Positions 37,144 to 49,057 are shown, counted from the stretch's first letter. The stretch: DNA of 64,000 nt from Ligustrum vulgare (GCA_963555705.1 OY743174.1:55016234-55080233); one strand, 5' to 3'. The notes: a model not told the origin generated them from the letters alone. Numbers and translations are program-made.

Positions 37144-37964
37144 TGTCGGGTTTTTGACTCAAATATTATGAAATAAAGAATTCTTATTTGACAAGAAAAG
37201 AAAAGTGGTTTGATTAGATTAATATTTTCTTTATATTTATGATACAAATTGAAAAGGAAATAAAATATTATAAGTATTATTATTATACAAGGAAAATAAT
37301 TAAGGAATCCTAATACAATTAGGAAATTAACCTAAATTGTAATTAGGTAAGTTTTTGGATATATTTTATTATATATGGAGACGATTTGCAGATAAAGAAT
37401 AAAGTAGCCAAAAGATTGACGTGATAGAGAAAAGACAAGCAAGAGGGAAAAAGAAGACGCGTGCCTTTAGGCAAGTGCGTTGATGAGTGATGCTTTGTTA
37501 ATGCGCGTTAAGTGTTGTGGTGGAGTACACGTGGGTAAAGAATAATATTTGTCTACCATGGTGCTGTTGGCACACAACATAGAGTCTAAAGAGACTTTTG
37601 GGGTGCATGTTGTGTGTTCTCGAGATGGATTGTACCCGGGTAGTAATTGAGAATTAACTGTCATGGTGAATTCATTGTCGAATGGAGAAAAATTGTAATA
37701 TAATGAATTGGAAGAAAACAGTACGAGTAGGGGTATTGCGTGCGTTGTTCTCTCTAATTTTGTGTGGGGGTAAGTTGTGAGGATGAGAGAAAAAGATGTA
37801 TGAGTGAGTTTTCTTTCATTATCAATAAAAGTGTTCTTCTCCCGTAATTATCAGCGATCGGCTAAGCCAGGTTAAATTCTTGTTATTTTTCTCTTTGTCT
37901 ATTATTTTAATTTATGTCGTTCCGCTACGTGGTATGTTTGAGATATTGATTATTTGTCCCAACA
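37144..37964 (+). repeat. LTR with adjoining tRNA-iMet primer site (truncated retrotransposon)
   Basis: Starts TGTCGGGTTTTTGACTC and ends GTCCCAACA, near-perfect inverted ends. Directly followed by ATTGGTATCAGAGAG (37965-37979), the initiator-tRNA primer site, so this is a 5' LTR. A TATA-like block TTATATATGG lies at about 37368 and AATAAAAG near 37826. The internal region is lost: MITE copy 4 begins at 37997. Confidence 0.7.
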
Positions 37965-37996
37965 ATTGGTATCAGAGAGATGTGGGTGGGAAACTA

Positions 37997-39614
37997 GGGC
38001 AGCATTCTCTTTATGTTTCAATTTTTTGTTTTCATTTTCAAAAATATTTTTTTGCTTTCTATTTTCAGTGCTATTTTCGAAATTGCTAAAAACGCTTTTG
38101 GTTTGTTATTTCTGAAAATTGTTTTCGAAAATGAAAAGTTGGAAAACACGTTATGTTTGAAATTTTACAGAATTTTTTTTTGTGCACTTGTAATTATATT
38201 GCTTACGAACAAATTTATAAAATAATATTTTGTGAATTTGGACAACCTTCTTGATCACAGAAAATGATATTTTGTTTAGCTATTACGAGTTTCATTTTTC
38301 TAAATTTGAAGAATCCAATTCATTATTTATTTTAAAAAGGCAAAATAAAGAGTTTTTTAAAATTTATTATTATATAGGCTTTTTAAAATAAAATAAAAGA
38401 CGTTTTGTATTTCGAGGATTTTAGAACGAAGAAAACTGTTCTTATTTAGCTAATTTCGAGAGTTTTGTGAAAATAAGTTTTAGCTATAAATAATAATGGA
38501 AATGATACTAGAAATGATAATTTGTAAAAGAAAAAATTTAGTTATAAATAATACTAAAAATAAATTTTAGATAAAAATAATACTAGAAATGATAATTTAT
38601 AAATAATATCAGAAATAATTTTTTTTTGAGTTATTAGAAATAAATTTTAGTTATAAATAATATTAGAAATGATAATGTGTAAAAGGGAAAAAAAGTGATG
38701 TTGATAGAATTTTATTTTTTTTTTTTTAAAAAAAAAGGTGAAAACGCTCGTTTTCGGATATGTAAAGAAACGCGAAAAATGGTCAAAGTTGCGACTTCTG
38801 TTTTCTATTTTCTGTTTTTATTTTCAAAAACAGTGTAACAAAAGGCATTTTCTGAAGCAGAAAACAGCTAAAAAACGACTACAAGATGGGAATGGGAACG
38901 GGACGGGTCATCCCCGCCCCATTAATGATTTACCATCATCATCCACATTACCGTCCCGTCCCCATTTAATCGAGGATGGGATGGGAAAATCCCCGTTTAC
39001 ATCCGGAACGGGACGGGTATGGGGCGAGAATGTCTTTCCCCATCCACGCCCCATTAATGATTTACCATCATCATCCTCATTCCCGTCCCGTCCCGTCCCG
39101 TCCCCATTTAATCGAGGATAGGATGGGAAAATCCCCGTTTACACCCCCCCTTTTTTAAATAATTTTATGCAGACAATAAAGGAAGCATGCAAGAACAACC
39201 TAACATTTTCTAAATCTAATAATCTTTACACATTATTTGGACATTAATCAAATATATATATATATATTCATATTTGTTTGTGTCTTTATTTTGTATTTGA
39301 TTAGATGAGAAAATACAATTCGATAAACTTAATAACTAATAATCAATAAAATTTTCAAAATAAGTATTTAAAGTTTATGACCCGATAAGTAATAAATTTT
39401 TGGTGCAAGAAATGTTGACATCATAGGAATTTTGTATAGATAATATAGGACTTTTTTTTTTTTTTGCTTTTTAAATTTTAATGGAAATTGTTAATTTAGG
39501 ATGAAGCGGGGTTATCCCCATTCCGTTCTCGGTTCGAGGATGCTTTTTCATTCCATCCCCGTTTTTGTTGGTGATCCCCCGTCATGTTGCCATCCCTACA
39601 GTAAGAAAACGCAG
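37997..39614 (+). mobile_element. MITE-like element, 'GTTCTGTTTG' family, copy 4, split by an insertion
   Basis: Begins GGGCAGCATTCTCTTTATG and contains the family words TTTTCATTTTCAAAAATA and GTTTTCGAAAATGAAAA. The right part (…GCAGAAAACAGCTAAAAAACG) stops at about 38880 and resumes after the inserted GC-rich element as CAGTAAGAAAACGCAGCC (39598-39614). Confidence 0.6.
38886..39597. mobile_element. GC-rich 'GGGATGG' element nested in MITE copy 4
   Basis: Left end GATGGGAATGGGAACGGGAC and right end …TTGCCATCCC are inverted relatives. The left part has two tandem units of about 138 bases (38900 and 39038) that share CGCCCCATTAATGATTTACC and GTCCCCATTTAATCGAGGAT. The interior between 39150 and 39500 is AT-rich. 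CTACA flanks both sides, a weak target duplication. The runs of GGGACGGG open spurious ORFs. Confidence 0.55.
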
Positions 39615-39721
39615 CCTATATTTTTAACGCAAAAGTTACCGAGATATATCCAAATTTTATAGTAATTCTAAACGGTTTATCCAAGTCAGAGACGTATCTC
39701 CACGCATATGATTGCTGCAAG

Positions 39722-40455
39722 TAGAGGTGTCAAGACGGACGGGCCGACCAGACTCATGAAAATCGACCTGGATCAACCTGGGATCGCGGGCCGACCCGTG
39801 ACCCGTAGGGCAGTTCACTGGTTGAGAAGTTGCGAACCGTGAGTTTTGCGGGTCAAACCTTCGCGAGCCGCGGTTAACCCGCTTGCCTTTAAAAAAAAAA
39901 AAAAAAAAACTGTTTTTATTAAATATGGTAACATTGAAAATCTCTCTTCTTCTACAAACTCTAATTCAACTTTTAAAGCAAAATCTTTTTTATTCCTCCC
40001 TAATAACTAAAAAGCGTAATTTTTTTTGATAATAGTAATTAGAAATACATTTATTATTTAATTGTTATTTGTTTATGTTTTATTTAAATTTGCAAATTTA
40101 GAAGTAATTCATATAATATAAAATATAATTTTAAATTCTATATAAATATTTTGTTGTATAAATATGAATTTATCATTTTAATCATTTTGTATTTAGAAAC
40201 TTGACAAAAAAATTGCTATAAATATAAAAAAATCTTTATTTTTATTCATACGGGCCAAATTAGAACGAATCGCGACTCGCATGGACTCGACCCGGATGGG
40301 CCAGCGGGCGGGCCTGGGTTGTAGTTCAAAATTTGTGGACTGACCCGGAACCGGCCCATAACCCGCAGCGGGCGGGCTTTTTTTCAAGCGGGCCGTTACC
40401 CGATTTTTATGTTGGCGGGCCGACCGGGCCCGGACCACTCGGATTGACATATCTA
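39722..40455. mobile_element. hAT-like element, 'TAGaggTGTCAA' ends
   Basis: Ends TAGAGGTGTCAA and, inverted, TAGATATGTCAA. A perfect 8-bp target duplication GCTGCAAG lies at 39714-39721 and 40456-40463. Subterminal regions are rich in CGGGCCG/CGGCCC words on both sides, with an AT-rich centre. No transposase. Confidence 0.85.
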
Positions 40456-40487
40456 GCTGCAAGGAATCCAAATATCACAAATTAACC

Positions 40488-41126
40488 TAGGTATGTCAAT
40501 GAGCCGAGCCTCGAGCCGAACATCAAGGCTCGAGCTTGGCTCGAGCTTTTTAGGACCGAGCTTTTTTTTGCCCGAGCCGAGCCGAGCCAAAGCTCAGCCA
40601 AAAAATTGAGGCTTAGCTCGAGCTTTCGGCTCGAGTTTCATCGAGCCAAGCCGGGCCGGCCCGATTTTTTCCGTATTTTTATTATACGGCGAATGAATAT
40701 TTATTATATTTGTAATTACTTAAATGAATTATATACAATAAATGTAGTTAAAATATCAAACATAAGATTTAATAAAAAATTCAAATTTCAAAATTTCAAA
40801 AAAGAAATCTGCATATTTCAAATCAGATAAAAAATGTAGCAACCCGTGTTGTAGACAGCCAAGCTGCTTGCAACACGGTTGCGTGTTGCAGGTAGCTACT
40901 GTAGCTGCCTACAAATTTGCAGGCGGCGGCAGCAGCAGACACGGGTCATTCTGGCCCGTGTCTTCGGGCCAATTTGGCCCGCCGGCCCCGACTCGATCCC
41001 AGTGAGCATTTTTGGGATCGGCCTGAGCTTTGGCTCGATCCTACGAGCCTCAAGCCGAGCTTAACCCGAACTTTTAACGAGCCGAGCCCGAGCTACTCGA
41101 GTCGACTAGCCGTTTTGACACGCCTA
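40488..41126. mobile_element. hAT-like element, same end family, GAGCCGAGC-rich
   Basis: Ends TAGGTATGTCAA and, inverted, TAGGCGTGTCAA. A perfect 8-bp target duplication AATTAACC lies at 40480-40487 and 41127-41134. Subterminal sequence is dominated by GAGCCGAGC/GCTCGAGC. It lies only 24 bases beyond the target duplication end of the previous element, but with its own target site. Confidence 0.85.
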
Positions 41127-41134
41127 AATTAACC

Positions 41135-42033
41135 TTTGTAAACTTACTTGAATTTGTGGCATTTGAATTCCGACTGCAGCAACCACATGTCTGAAGATAA
41201 ATATATCTTCCCTAACTTGGATAATTCATTAATGACTACTATAAAGCTTGGGGGATGACTGTTCAGATTCAATTAATAGAAACGATCAAAGAATTGAAAT
41301 CTGATATTGGAAAGTGGGCTATTCATAGGCAACAAGTTAGAGTTGAATTTACAAAAAAATTGCTACTTTTTATAACAACAAAATAGGACTACTCTAAAGA
41401 CTAGGTAAATCTTAAAAATAAAGCCTAACCTCTTATAGACGAAGTAAAACCATATACACGTGTTATATTATACTTCAATAAACCAATACTAAGTCTTCTG
41501 ACTCCCTAATAATAAATAATAATTTTTTGAATATTAAAATATGAAGAATTTTACTTTTCTTTCTTTCTCGAAAATATTATGCATTCGTTTTATCAAATAC
41601 CACAAATTAAAACGGTTCGATAGTCTGGAATATATATAACCACGAAAGAGAGAGGGAATAAGTAGAACATAATTGACTGATGGTAGAGTCGAATTAAAAT
41701 CTTAGATCAAAATACTATGTATAAATGATATGAACTCTTTAAACAAGAATTCTTGAACAACAAATTAGGTAAATGGATGCCACGAGTGTCAACGGTCAAC
41801 CCCCAATAACTTGTAGTATATTCTTCTGGTTCAACTTCCCAATGACCCTTATAGATACATGTACACACGGATGTATCACCGCAACATTGATCACTATAAA
41901 ATTCCCTGTTATATATTTCTGAGAGATCAATATACATTATAATTCTTCCTAGAAGTAAGATTGCAGGTACATAATTCTACCAAACCTGCAATCAAAATTC
42001 TGTTTTCGACGTGAAGAAAAGGGAGTCCAGTGA
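41135..42033. other. Region downstream of the DnaJ gene
   Basis: Probably contains the 3' UTR of the minus-strand DnaJ gene near 42000. No other feature recognised. Confidence 0.45.
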
Positions 42034-44381
42034 TCAAAAACATTCTCGTAAAATGCTAACTACTTGTATGCGTTGTTCATCGGACAATTCTGCTGGTAAT
42101 TCTACCAGAAATTTCAGACAAAGGTCTCCTCTCCTACCATCTTCTTTGGATTTAGGCATGCCTTGTCCAGGTATGAGTCTTTCATATCCAGGGTATATTA
42201 TATCATCTATCGACAGGGTCATGTCTCCTCCTCCCAACAGAGGGACAGAAATTGTGCATCCTGTCAGTGCCTGAACCAAAGGGACCTCGACACCTAGCTC
42301 CAGATCATCGCCTTCGCGTTTAAACAATGGATGTTCTTTTTCATCAATAGCGAAGATTATGTCAGCCGGAAGGGTTCCCGGTCTCACGTCTCCTTTCCCT
42401 TCAAAGGCGATCTTCGTTCCCTTTTTCCACCCCGGTTTCACTTTTATCATCAGGATCTCTTCTTCTTCTACGATTAAACTGTAAAGAAAGAAAGAAAGAA
42501 ATTCATGGAGAAATAAGTAGCAATATACTTTAGAAAACATAAAGAAAAAGGGAGAATCTATTATGTACGAGTAATGTTATTCTACCACACATGTCACACC
42601 AGGTACCACCCCTCACATTGGAGGTGGGACTGCTCATTATGAGAGTGGTCCCACACACAGTCATGTGAGGATGTGACACAATGTGACAAATTTTGAGTGA
42701 TAGAATAGCATAATCATTATCTACACAACATACCCAGTGTTTAAGATGACATTTCTAGTGATCTTTATCTTCTTTACACATCCATGGCACAATTCCTCGA
42801 GGGTGCATTCGAGCTTTTTCTCAATAGGCTCTGGTTTTCTTCGAGCCGTGGATTGTGAGAAGATGATAGGCATCGTGGTTCTCCGGCTGGCCATTTTTGA
42901 CAGAGAGTTTGCCTCCTTTGGTGTGGTGGGGGCTGAGAGGTTGCTAGCCCCTGTTGGAGATTTTGGAAGAGAGGCATAGAAATCCATTGATGTGCTTGTA
43001 TTGTGTGACGAATCTCCTGGACTCGGCATTGGGCTGATCCGGCTTGTGGTACGTGAAAGAAGCGTGGGGCTAGAAATGTGCAATTCTTCATCATCTGATT
43101 TTTTCTTTTTCGTCTTGTTTTGATTTCCTGCATTTGCTTCTTCCCTTTTCTTAAGGCTGAGTTCCTGAAATTGAATTTAGAATAGTGTATAAAAATTAGA
43201 TGCTAATGTATATGTTACAGATGACTATAATGCATATGTTACAGTTGACTATTGCCTATAGCCAATGGCGATGCAGACATTTTGTAGTGATGGGACAAAA
43301 AGATGAACATGTATTTTTCGGGCCGACCTTATGGGGTTCGGGTGTAGCGCCCTCAAAATTTTTTTTAGGAAGAAATCGAAAATAACAAAATCATAAATAA
43401 ATTGGGAATCACATTTTGTATACAAATATTCAACAAACAACAAGCTTGCAGGCACTATGGCGTATGGCGTATCTGTAACACACAGATTGGGAATCACATT
43501 TTGTATACAAATATTCAACAAACAACTAGCTTGGAGGCACTAAACAAATATTCAACAAATACAGCCTTCATAATTCAAAATTCAACCATCAAACTTATAT
43601 ATATACATTTTATTTTATATAAAAGAGGTCAAATTTTACTGGGTCACGTGTCCTAGTAAGTCCCACTATGTGTCCGCCAATGCCTATGGCGTATCCGTAA
43701 CACAGATTGTGTTTATATGAAGGAAATTTTGTCCAAATTGATTGAACGCGTCCAACTCTCAACCTTATAAGATTTGCTAAGTGATCATTGGCAGTGTTCT
43801 AAAATGCGTAATGCATTGCGATGCGTCGAGGTCGAGAATCAAGAATCACAAGTTTAGGCGTGTCAATGCAAAGAATAAGCGTCATAATGCGTTTTGTATT
43901 TTTAATATTATTTTAATTATTTTAAGACATTAAATATATTTTTATATAAAAAAAATAGATTTTTTACCAAAAAAAAAAAAAAAAAGAACCGCATTAGGCG
44001 GCGCCTAGGCGGTCAAAAAAAATCGTTGACCGCATTTTTTCGCGCATACCACTTATTCGCCGCGTTTTGATCACGCATCGCGCCTAGGCGGCGCATTTTC
44101 GCGCATTTTAGAACACTGATCATTGGTACCACTAAACGACCCGAACAACAACATACATTTTGGAACATTCTTCATGCATGAAATAATTTACGTACCCTAT
44201 AGGCCTCGTTGATGGATCTGAATTTGGATTCAGCTTCGGCTTTGTTGGTAGGATTTCTATCTGGGTGCCATTTCTTAACAAGGGATTTGTATGCTTTGCC
44301 AATATCGGCAAGGGATGCTGTCTTTGAAATTCCAAGAATGCTATGAAAATTAGGTGTTGGTGATTTTGGTGGATCTCCCAT
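42034..44381 (-). CDS. DnaJ/HSP40 co-chaperone, class II type with shortened J domain
   Basis: Three exons on the minus strand: 44381-44196, 43164-42734, 42478-42034; frame closes, 353 residues. HSP40s deliver clients to HSP70 and stimulate its ATPase through the J domain. Residues about 10-62 carry helices I-III with the essential HPD (KKWHPDRN). The sequence then leaves at SINEAYR, so helix IV (usually VLSDxxKRxxYD) and the Gly/Phe linker are absent. They are replaced by a KKKKSDD patch and a Ser/Thr/Pro-rich linker. The rest is the substrate-binding C-terminal domain ([65 protein letters not shown]). There is no zinc finger, hence class II. A second ATG at 44429 would add 16 residues. Confidence 0.88.
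43402..43560 (+). repeat. Direct repeat in DnaJ intron 1
   Basis: The block ATTGGGAATCACATTTTG… to GGCACTA occurs at 43402 and again at 43487. A short part recurs before 43560 and the neighbouring word TGGCGTATCTGTAACACA near 43463 and 43687. Non-coding. Confidence 0.6.
43792..44118. mobile_element. hAT-like MITE in DnaJ intron 1
   Basis: Perfect terminal inverted repeats CAGTGTTCTAAAATGCG and CGCATTTTAGAACACTG, flanked by a perfect 8-bp target duplication ATCATTGG (43784-43791, 44119-44126). Length 327 bp. It lies near the intron donor at 44195 and leaves it intact. Confidence 0.92.
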
Positions 44382-44572
44382 GAGAGAGAAGGATGGAGAG
44401 AGAATGAGAGATTGTGTGAAAATGGACATATATATTGTTCAAAAGAAAGGTTGATATAAAAGAATTGAAGCCAGGCGTTTTAGTAGGGGCTTTTATTAGT
44501 CATATTTGTTTATTTGGGAGAAAATAAAAAATAAATAAAAAATAGGTAATTTTCTCTAAATTATGTGTTCCT

Positions 44573-47374
44573 TGTAGCGTCCCGAGTTCCGTATACCCGA
44601 TTCACTACGTCATTATCTGTCTAAATTTTTCGAATAATATTTTTTGCGGAAGAAATAATTGAAATTCATTTTTTGCAACATTAAATAAACTGTAATGGCC
44701 GGTAAAATTGAAACATTTATGAAACCATTTGAAATAGTAAATCGAACCATTAATTTTGTAAAGAAATTGACAATGTCATAATTTCTCAAATAAATGAACT
44801 TCTCTAAATTATTCGATTGTTTGGAAAAATACGGAAATCATTAACGTCAAACTTTCAACCGTTTAACGATTATTGCCACCATCATTCATCGCTCGCCACC
44901 GTCTCCGAAATCTGCAAAACTGTTAAAAAGTAGGGTGAGTATTTCATGGGGGAAATACTCAGTAGATTCATCGCAAATTAATTTAATTTATAAGATGATT
45001 AAACACATAAATCCCGGCTCTTTATAAAACGGGCATTGATAGAGCTTCTTTATAAAACGGCTCTTGATAAAACTCATATTGTGCATTACAGCACGGGACA
45101 TATTTTGCAAATCATAGGCTCTTTGAAAATAGCTCTTTGAAAACCATATACTTATAAAAACATTTTAATTATGCCAAGCATAATTTCTTTTGAAAGCATA
45201 ACATAAGATAGGATTGAAATCCTCATAAACATAGGGAGACACAAGAACTTTACCGAACTTAGGTGGCAAGAATTCTTATGCAGTAAAATCATAATAACAG
45301 TAAGTATACCAAAACATAATTCTTGAAATTCATAGGGATCATTTCCATCATAACATAAGATAGGATCGAAATCCTCATAAACATATGAGACAGGAATTTT
45401 ACCGAACTTATGTGGTAAATCCTCATAAACATATGGAAAGACAGGAATTTTACTGAACTTAGGTGGTAAATCCTCATAAACTTATGGAGACACAAGAATT
45501 TTACCGAACTTAGGTGGTAAGAATTCTTATATGCATAGCAATGATCCAAAACATATAAAACATTATCGTAAAAACATAGGGTATACTTACTTTTCATAAA
45601 AACATAAGGTATATTTACCTTTCATAAAACATACTTAATTTTCTTGAAAATTGACTTTCACAAGTCACATGACATTTATATGAAATCATAATTTAAATCA
45701 ATTAATAAGTGCGAGTCTACCTCAAATCCGACGAGTGCAAAGTTGAGCGGGAATGACTTCAATTTCTTTAAATTCTCCGTACGCTTCGTCTTAGCCAATA
45801 AGTCACTTTAGTATATCGAATATATAGTTCAAAATGATAAATTATAATTTGAGGACTAAAATTGATGTTTTGAAAGTTGATGGACTAAAATGAATACTTT
45901 TGAAAGTTCAGGGACTAAAATAGATATTTTGAAATTTGAGGGATTAAAATGAATACTTTGAAAGTTGAGTCGGAAACTCAAAACAATAGGGTTGAAATAA
46001 TATATTTTAAAACAATAGGGGCTGATTAAAACTCATTTAAAACTTAAGGGCTGAAATTGATAAGTTTAAAAGCTGAAAGGACTGAAATAAAACCTTTTTT
46101 AAAATGTCAGTCTCTGATTTGAAAGCCTTTGAAACTTCAGGGGCCAAAGTGCAAATTTCCGAAAATCAAATATATTAAATAAAACTTTACTCTCTTTCCC
46201 TATTCATTTCGAGATTCAGAGAGGAAGAGAGATGAGAGGTGTGGAAAGGGCGAAATCTGGTGGTTGCTACCGGCGCCATTCCGTCGGCAATACCACGGCG
46301 CTATCACCGCCGCCTTATGGCGGTGACCAAGGGGAAGATATGGTAGCAAGAAAGGGGACGATTGGTGTCGATTCAAGGTGAAACCGGGGCTGATTGGTGC
46401 GAGTTTTAGGTGCGAAAACCGAAAGTAAATCGAGGCTCAAATTTCGATCTTGGCTGCGGTTATGGTGGTGGAGGTTCTGCAGTGGTTATGTTGTTCGATT
46501 GAGTTGTTTTGATGGTTGTGGTCCTGTGGTGGTTCGGTTGGTCTGTGATTGTGCAGAATGATGATGATGGCGTTGATTTTCTGATTCAGCTTGATCGATT
46601 GGCAGTGGTGATGGCTGCAATGGAGTTGGGGAAATGGTGGTTCAATGAAAATTGAGTACAGGCGGCGATTTGGTGGTGAAGGGCAGTGTTGATTTGAGTT
46701 GTGGATGGTGCTGATGTTGATGATACACGGAGGTGGTGTTCTGAGTGGCGTGGAGATGATTTTCTTGAATTCATGATAATGGATTGATCTGATATGTATA
46801 AAGAGAAGGCATCTTTCTTGCTGGAAAGATGGTTTTGTAAAAAAAATAACATGGTGGAGAACATCATGATTTGGAGGAATCTTGTGATAGATTAATTGAG
46901 TGGAAAGTGGTAGGAAAACAATGGAATTGTGACTTGAAGCCTCTTCAGATTGAGATAGACATAGACATAGACGTGAGGTGATGAAAGTGGAGTTGTGAGG
47001 AATCATAAAGAGAAAACATGGTGGAGAGTTAGGTATGAAATCATTGAGTGTAAATTATCATAATTTGGAGGGGTGGTGATGATAATGATGATGCTTGTAT
47101 AATGTGATGGAAAGGAGTATAAAGAGAAAGCAAAACTTGTGAAAGTGTTAGAATAAAAATGATTTTGAAAATAATACTTTGAATAAATAATTAAAATAAC
47201 ATAATTTTAGAAATTCGGATTTTAATTTAAAATCGAACAAATTCGATATTTCTTGACTTGGCTAGACGAATCCGGCGCGGCGTTAACTTCAAAATAATGG
47301 GTGAAATAGTAGCGACACAATTTTCTAAATATTAAAATAATTATAAAATTGCGTAAAAATTCTGGGTCGCTATA
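44573..47374 (-). repeat. Left LTR (3' LTR on the minus strand), 2.8 kb
   Basis: The first 670 bases match 51265-51945 with only about six substitutions and one 17-base indel by hand comparison. Internal tandem arrays: about four units of roughly 58 bases (ATCCTCATAAACATATGG…TTTTACCGAACTTAGG) at 45210-45530, and about eight units of about 33 bases (GGGACTAAAATGAATA…TTTGAAAGTT) at 45855-46160. 46200-46780 is GC-richer and GTGG-rich with no convincing ORF. Confidence 0.65.
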
Positions 47375-47570
47375 ATCTTACCCCCTTAAAATAATTTCGT
47401 CCTCGAAATTAAACTTACTTGATCTTATGATTTCTGAATACTTAATCAGAATCTCTTCTTCTTCTTCCCTTATGTAGCATCATCGCTACCATATTTAACT
47501 CAACCATTTTTAACCCACTGGACTTTGACTAAATGCATCACTTTGTTTTTTCAAGAACATGGACTTTTCT
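47375..47570 (-). pseudogene. Tail of gypsy pol (chromodomain-region remnant) and polypurine tract
   Basis: On the minus strand the frame reads KVQW…, then GSDDAT followed by a stop, and further on KFNFEDEIILRG, in several broken pieces. This matches the C-terminal tail of chromovirus polyproteins that ends next to the polypurine tract. The purine run AAGGGGGTAAGAT abuts the LTR. Confidence 0.6.
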
Positions 47571-48246
47571 ATAAACATATGTGTCTACTCATAAATTCTT
47601 CTGAATCAAAATGAAAATTCCCAATAGTATGTGATATTTCATCATATCTTGTAATATTCATGTAACTTGTATGTAACTTGTCACTTATCATCGTATCATG
47701 TGACCTCAGATATTCGTATATATCTCTAAAATTTCAACAAATCTCTACTGACATATCATATCATAATAATTTTTCCTTTCTTCTTATCATCGAATATTCC
47801 CAAAGTAATCAAAGAATTACCTGAATATTCTCTCTACGTAATATAACCAATAACATATCAACATAATATCATCAACTTATCTTTCCAATATTTGTAACCC
47901 AAAAAAAAAAATTCAGTAAACAAATATCTTCCAAATAACTAAAATTCGTTACTTAAATGTCATCACATTTCCTGCAAAGTATTTCTTTCACTTGTATATA
48001 CGTATGAACTCTAATTCGATACGGTACTCATTTTACTTTCCACGTATCATCACACTATACCATGATTATCATTGTTATAACAAAATATCAATACCCATAA
48101 TCCAAGAAAATATTCCAAATCTCCAATCAAATCTCCTTTATCAATATAATTAACACCGCATTACTTCTTGTCTCCTCTTTTCCATTAAAATATTTCCTGC
48201 TTTCTTGCTGAAAATCAAATCACGCGGATTCACTCAGATCCTTTGC
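47571..48246. other. AT-rich internal sequence of the gypsy complex
   Basis: No ORF, domain or repeat recognised on either strand. It separates the pol remnant from the plus-strand cassette. Confidence 0.45.
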
Positions 48247-48247
48247 G

Positions 48248-48257
48248 CTTTTAAATA
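48248..48257 (+). promoter_or_regulatory. TATA box of the virus-like ORF
   Basis: CTTTTAAATAGTT lies 34 bases before the ATG at 48291. The LOG genes are preceded by the nearly identical CTTTAAATAG, which suggests plant Pol II start sites for both. Confidence 0.45.
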
Positions 48258-48290
48258 GTTCATGCTGGGAAGAGGTTGAATCATCAAACA

Positions 48291-48644
48291 ATGGATATCA
48301 TTCTTTCTAACATTCGCAAGTATTATTCCAGTCTTCCTATGAATGATCTGAGAAAGATCTATAAAATAAGGCTCGAAAGATTGAGGTTGCTGATGGCTCA
48401 TGGTGTTCCAGAAGATGTTCGTTGGTTGATAGAAGCAAATGTTCGACTATCTGGTGAATTACCATCAACATTTCCAAAACATATGCCTGGTTTAGGCAAA
48501 AGCACGTTTGCAAAGAAACGAAGAGCAAAAAGACTGGGTGGTTGCTACAAATGTGCTCGTTGGAACTGTAATACTCGTTGCAAATCAGTAGGATATTCTT
48601 CTACTAATCGGGATGATAAAATCGAATTCATAAGGGTGGACTGA
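48291..48644 (+). CDS. Small basic Cys-rich protein resembling betaflexivirus nucleic-acid-binding proteins
   Basis: 117 residues from the ATG at 48291; the frame is open a little further upstream without another ATG. The first 60 residues are a predicted helical region (DLRKIYKIRLERLRLL). Residues about 72-83 are GKSTFAKKRRAKR, then a Cys cluster CYKCARWNCNTRC (C-x2-C-x4-C-x3-C) and a final KIEFIR. The order Gly-x-Ser-aromatic-basic run, Cys4 finger, then a hydrophobic strand is that of the 3'-proximal cysteine-rich proteins of carlaviruses and vitiviruses, which bind nucleic acid and act as regulators or silencing suppressors. The match is by recognition, not by search. It lies antisense inside a gypsy element, upstream of LOG. 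An old viral copy or a host zinc-finger protein with similar shape are both possible. Confidence 0.5.
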   Translation: MDIILSNIRKYYSSLPMNDLRKIYKIRLERLRLLMAHGVPEDVRWLIEANVRLSGELPSTFPKHMPGLGKSTFAKKRRAKRLGGCYKCARWNCNTRCKSVGYSSTNRDDKIEFIRVD

Positions 48645-48841
48645 GTAAGGAGTCTTTGGATGATATTCGACTGACTCTTGAGACGCACCCAAGTGGTTAT
48701 GTGCAACGTGAACTTCTCTCCTTATACGCTCAGTTTAACGAGGACAAAAATCGTTATAGTCTCCAAAATATAATAGCAAAAGATCCTGTTTGCCAGTCTA
48801 TTTTACAAAATGAGGCTTCTGGCAGTTCAGCAATGATATAA
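48620..48841 (+). CDS. Second small ORF, overlapping the end of the Cys-rich ORF; unknown
   Basis: The frame opens after a TAA near 48615, in a different frame from the previous ORF, and runs to the TAA at 48839-48841. No ATG precedes the conserved-looking part (LSKESLDDIRLTLETHPSGY…, SLQNIIAKDPVCQSI). It may be a C-terminal extension of the Cys-rich protein reached by a frameshift, or a separate piece with a non-ATG start. I do not recognise the family. The last 30 codons recur, slightly changed, at 51992-52079 in the second unit. Confidence 0.3.
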   Translation, partial: NRIHKGGLSKESLDDIRLTLETHPSGYVQRELLSLYAQFNEDKNRYSLQNIIAKDPVCQSILQNEASGSSAMI

Positions 48842-49057
48842 GGTAAATCTGTTAAAATTTTTTGCTGCTTTCTTTCACGCGTTTTGAAAATAAAATATAT
48901 TTTCCTTTCTCGAGGTTTGATAAACCTGGAAATAAAATATTAAATCGCCGAAAGGTGACAGCCTCGATACGATAAAAATATTCAAAAGTGGGCTGATTTT
49001 GTCAAAAGTAAATCTTTACTTTTTCAGAATCAATCAAAAACAGTAAATTTTTCCCGG

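Noticed and set aside
38738..39158. Pro/Ser/Arg-rich ORFs
   Set aside because: Lie within the GGGACGGG-rich non-coding element; the repetition comes from its two tandem units.
46437..47006. 189-codon minus-strand ORF in the left LTR
   Set aside because: His/Ser/Ile-rich composition is the antisense of a GTGG-rich low-complexity stretch; no domain and no equivalent in the other LTR.
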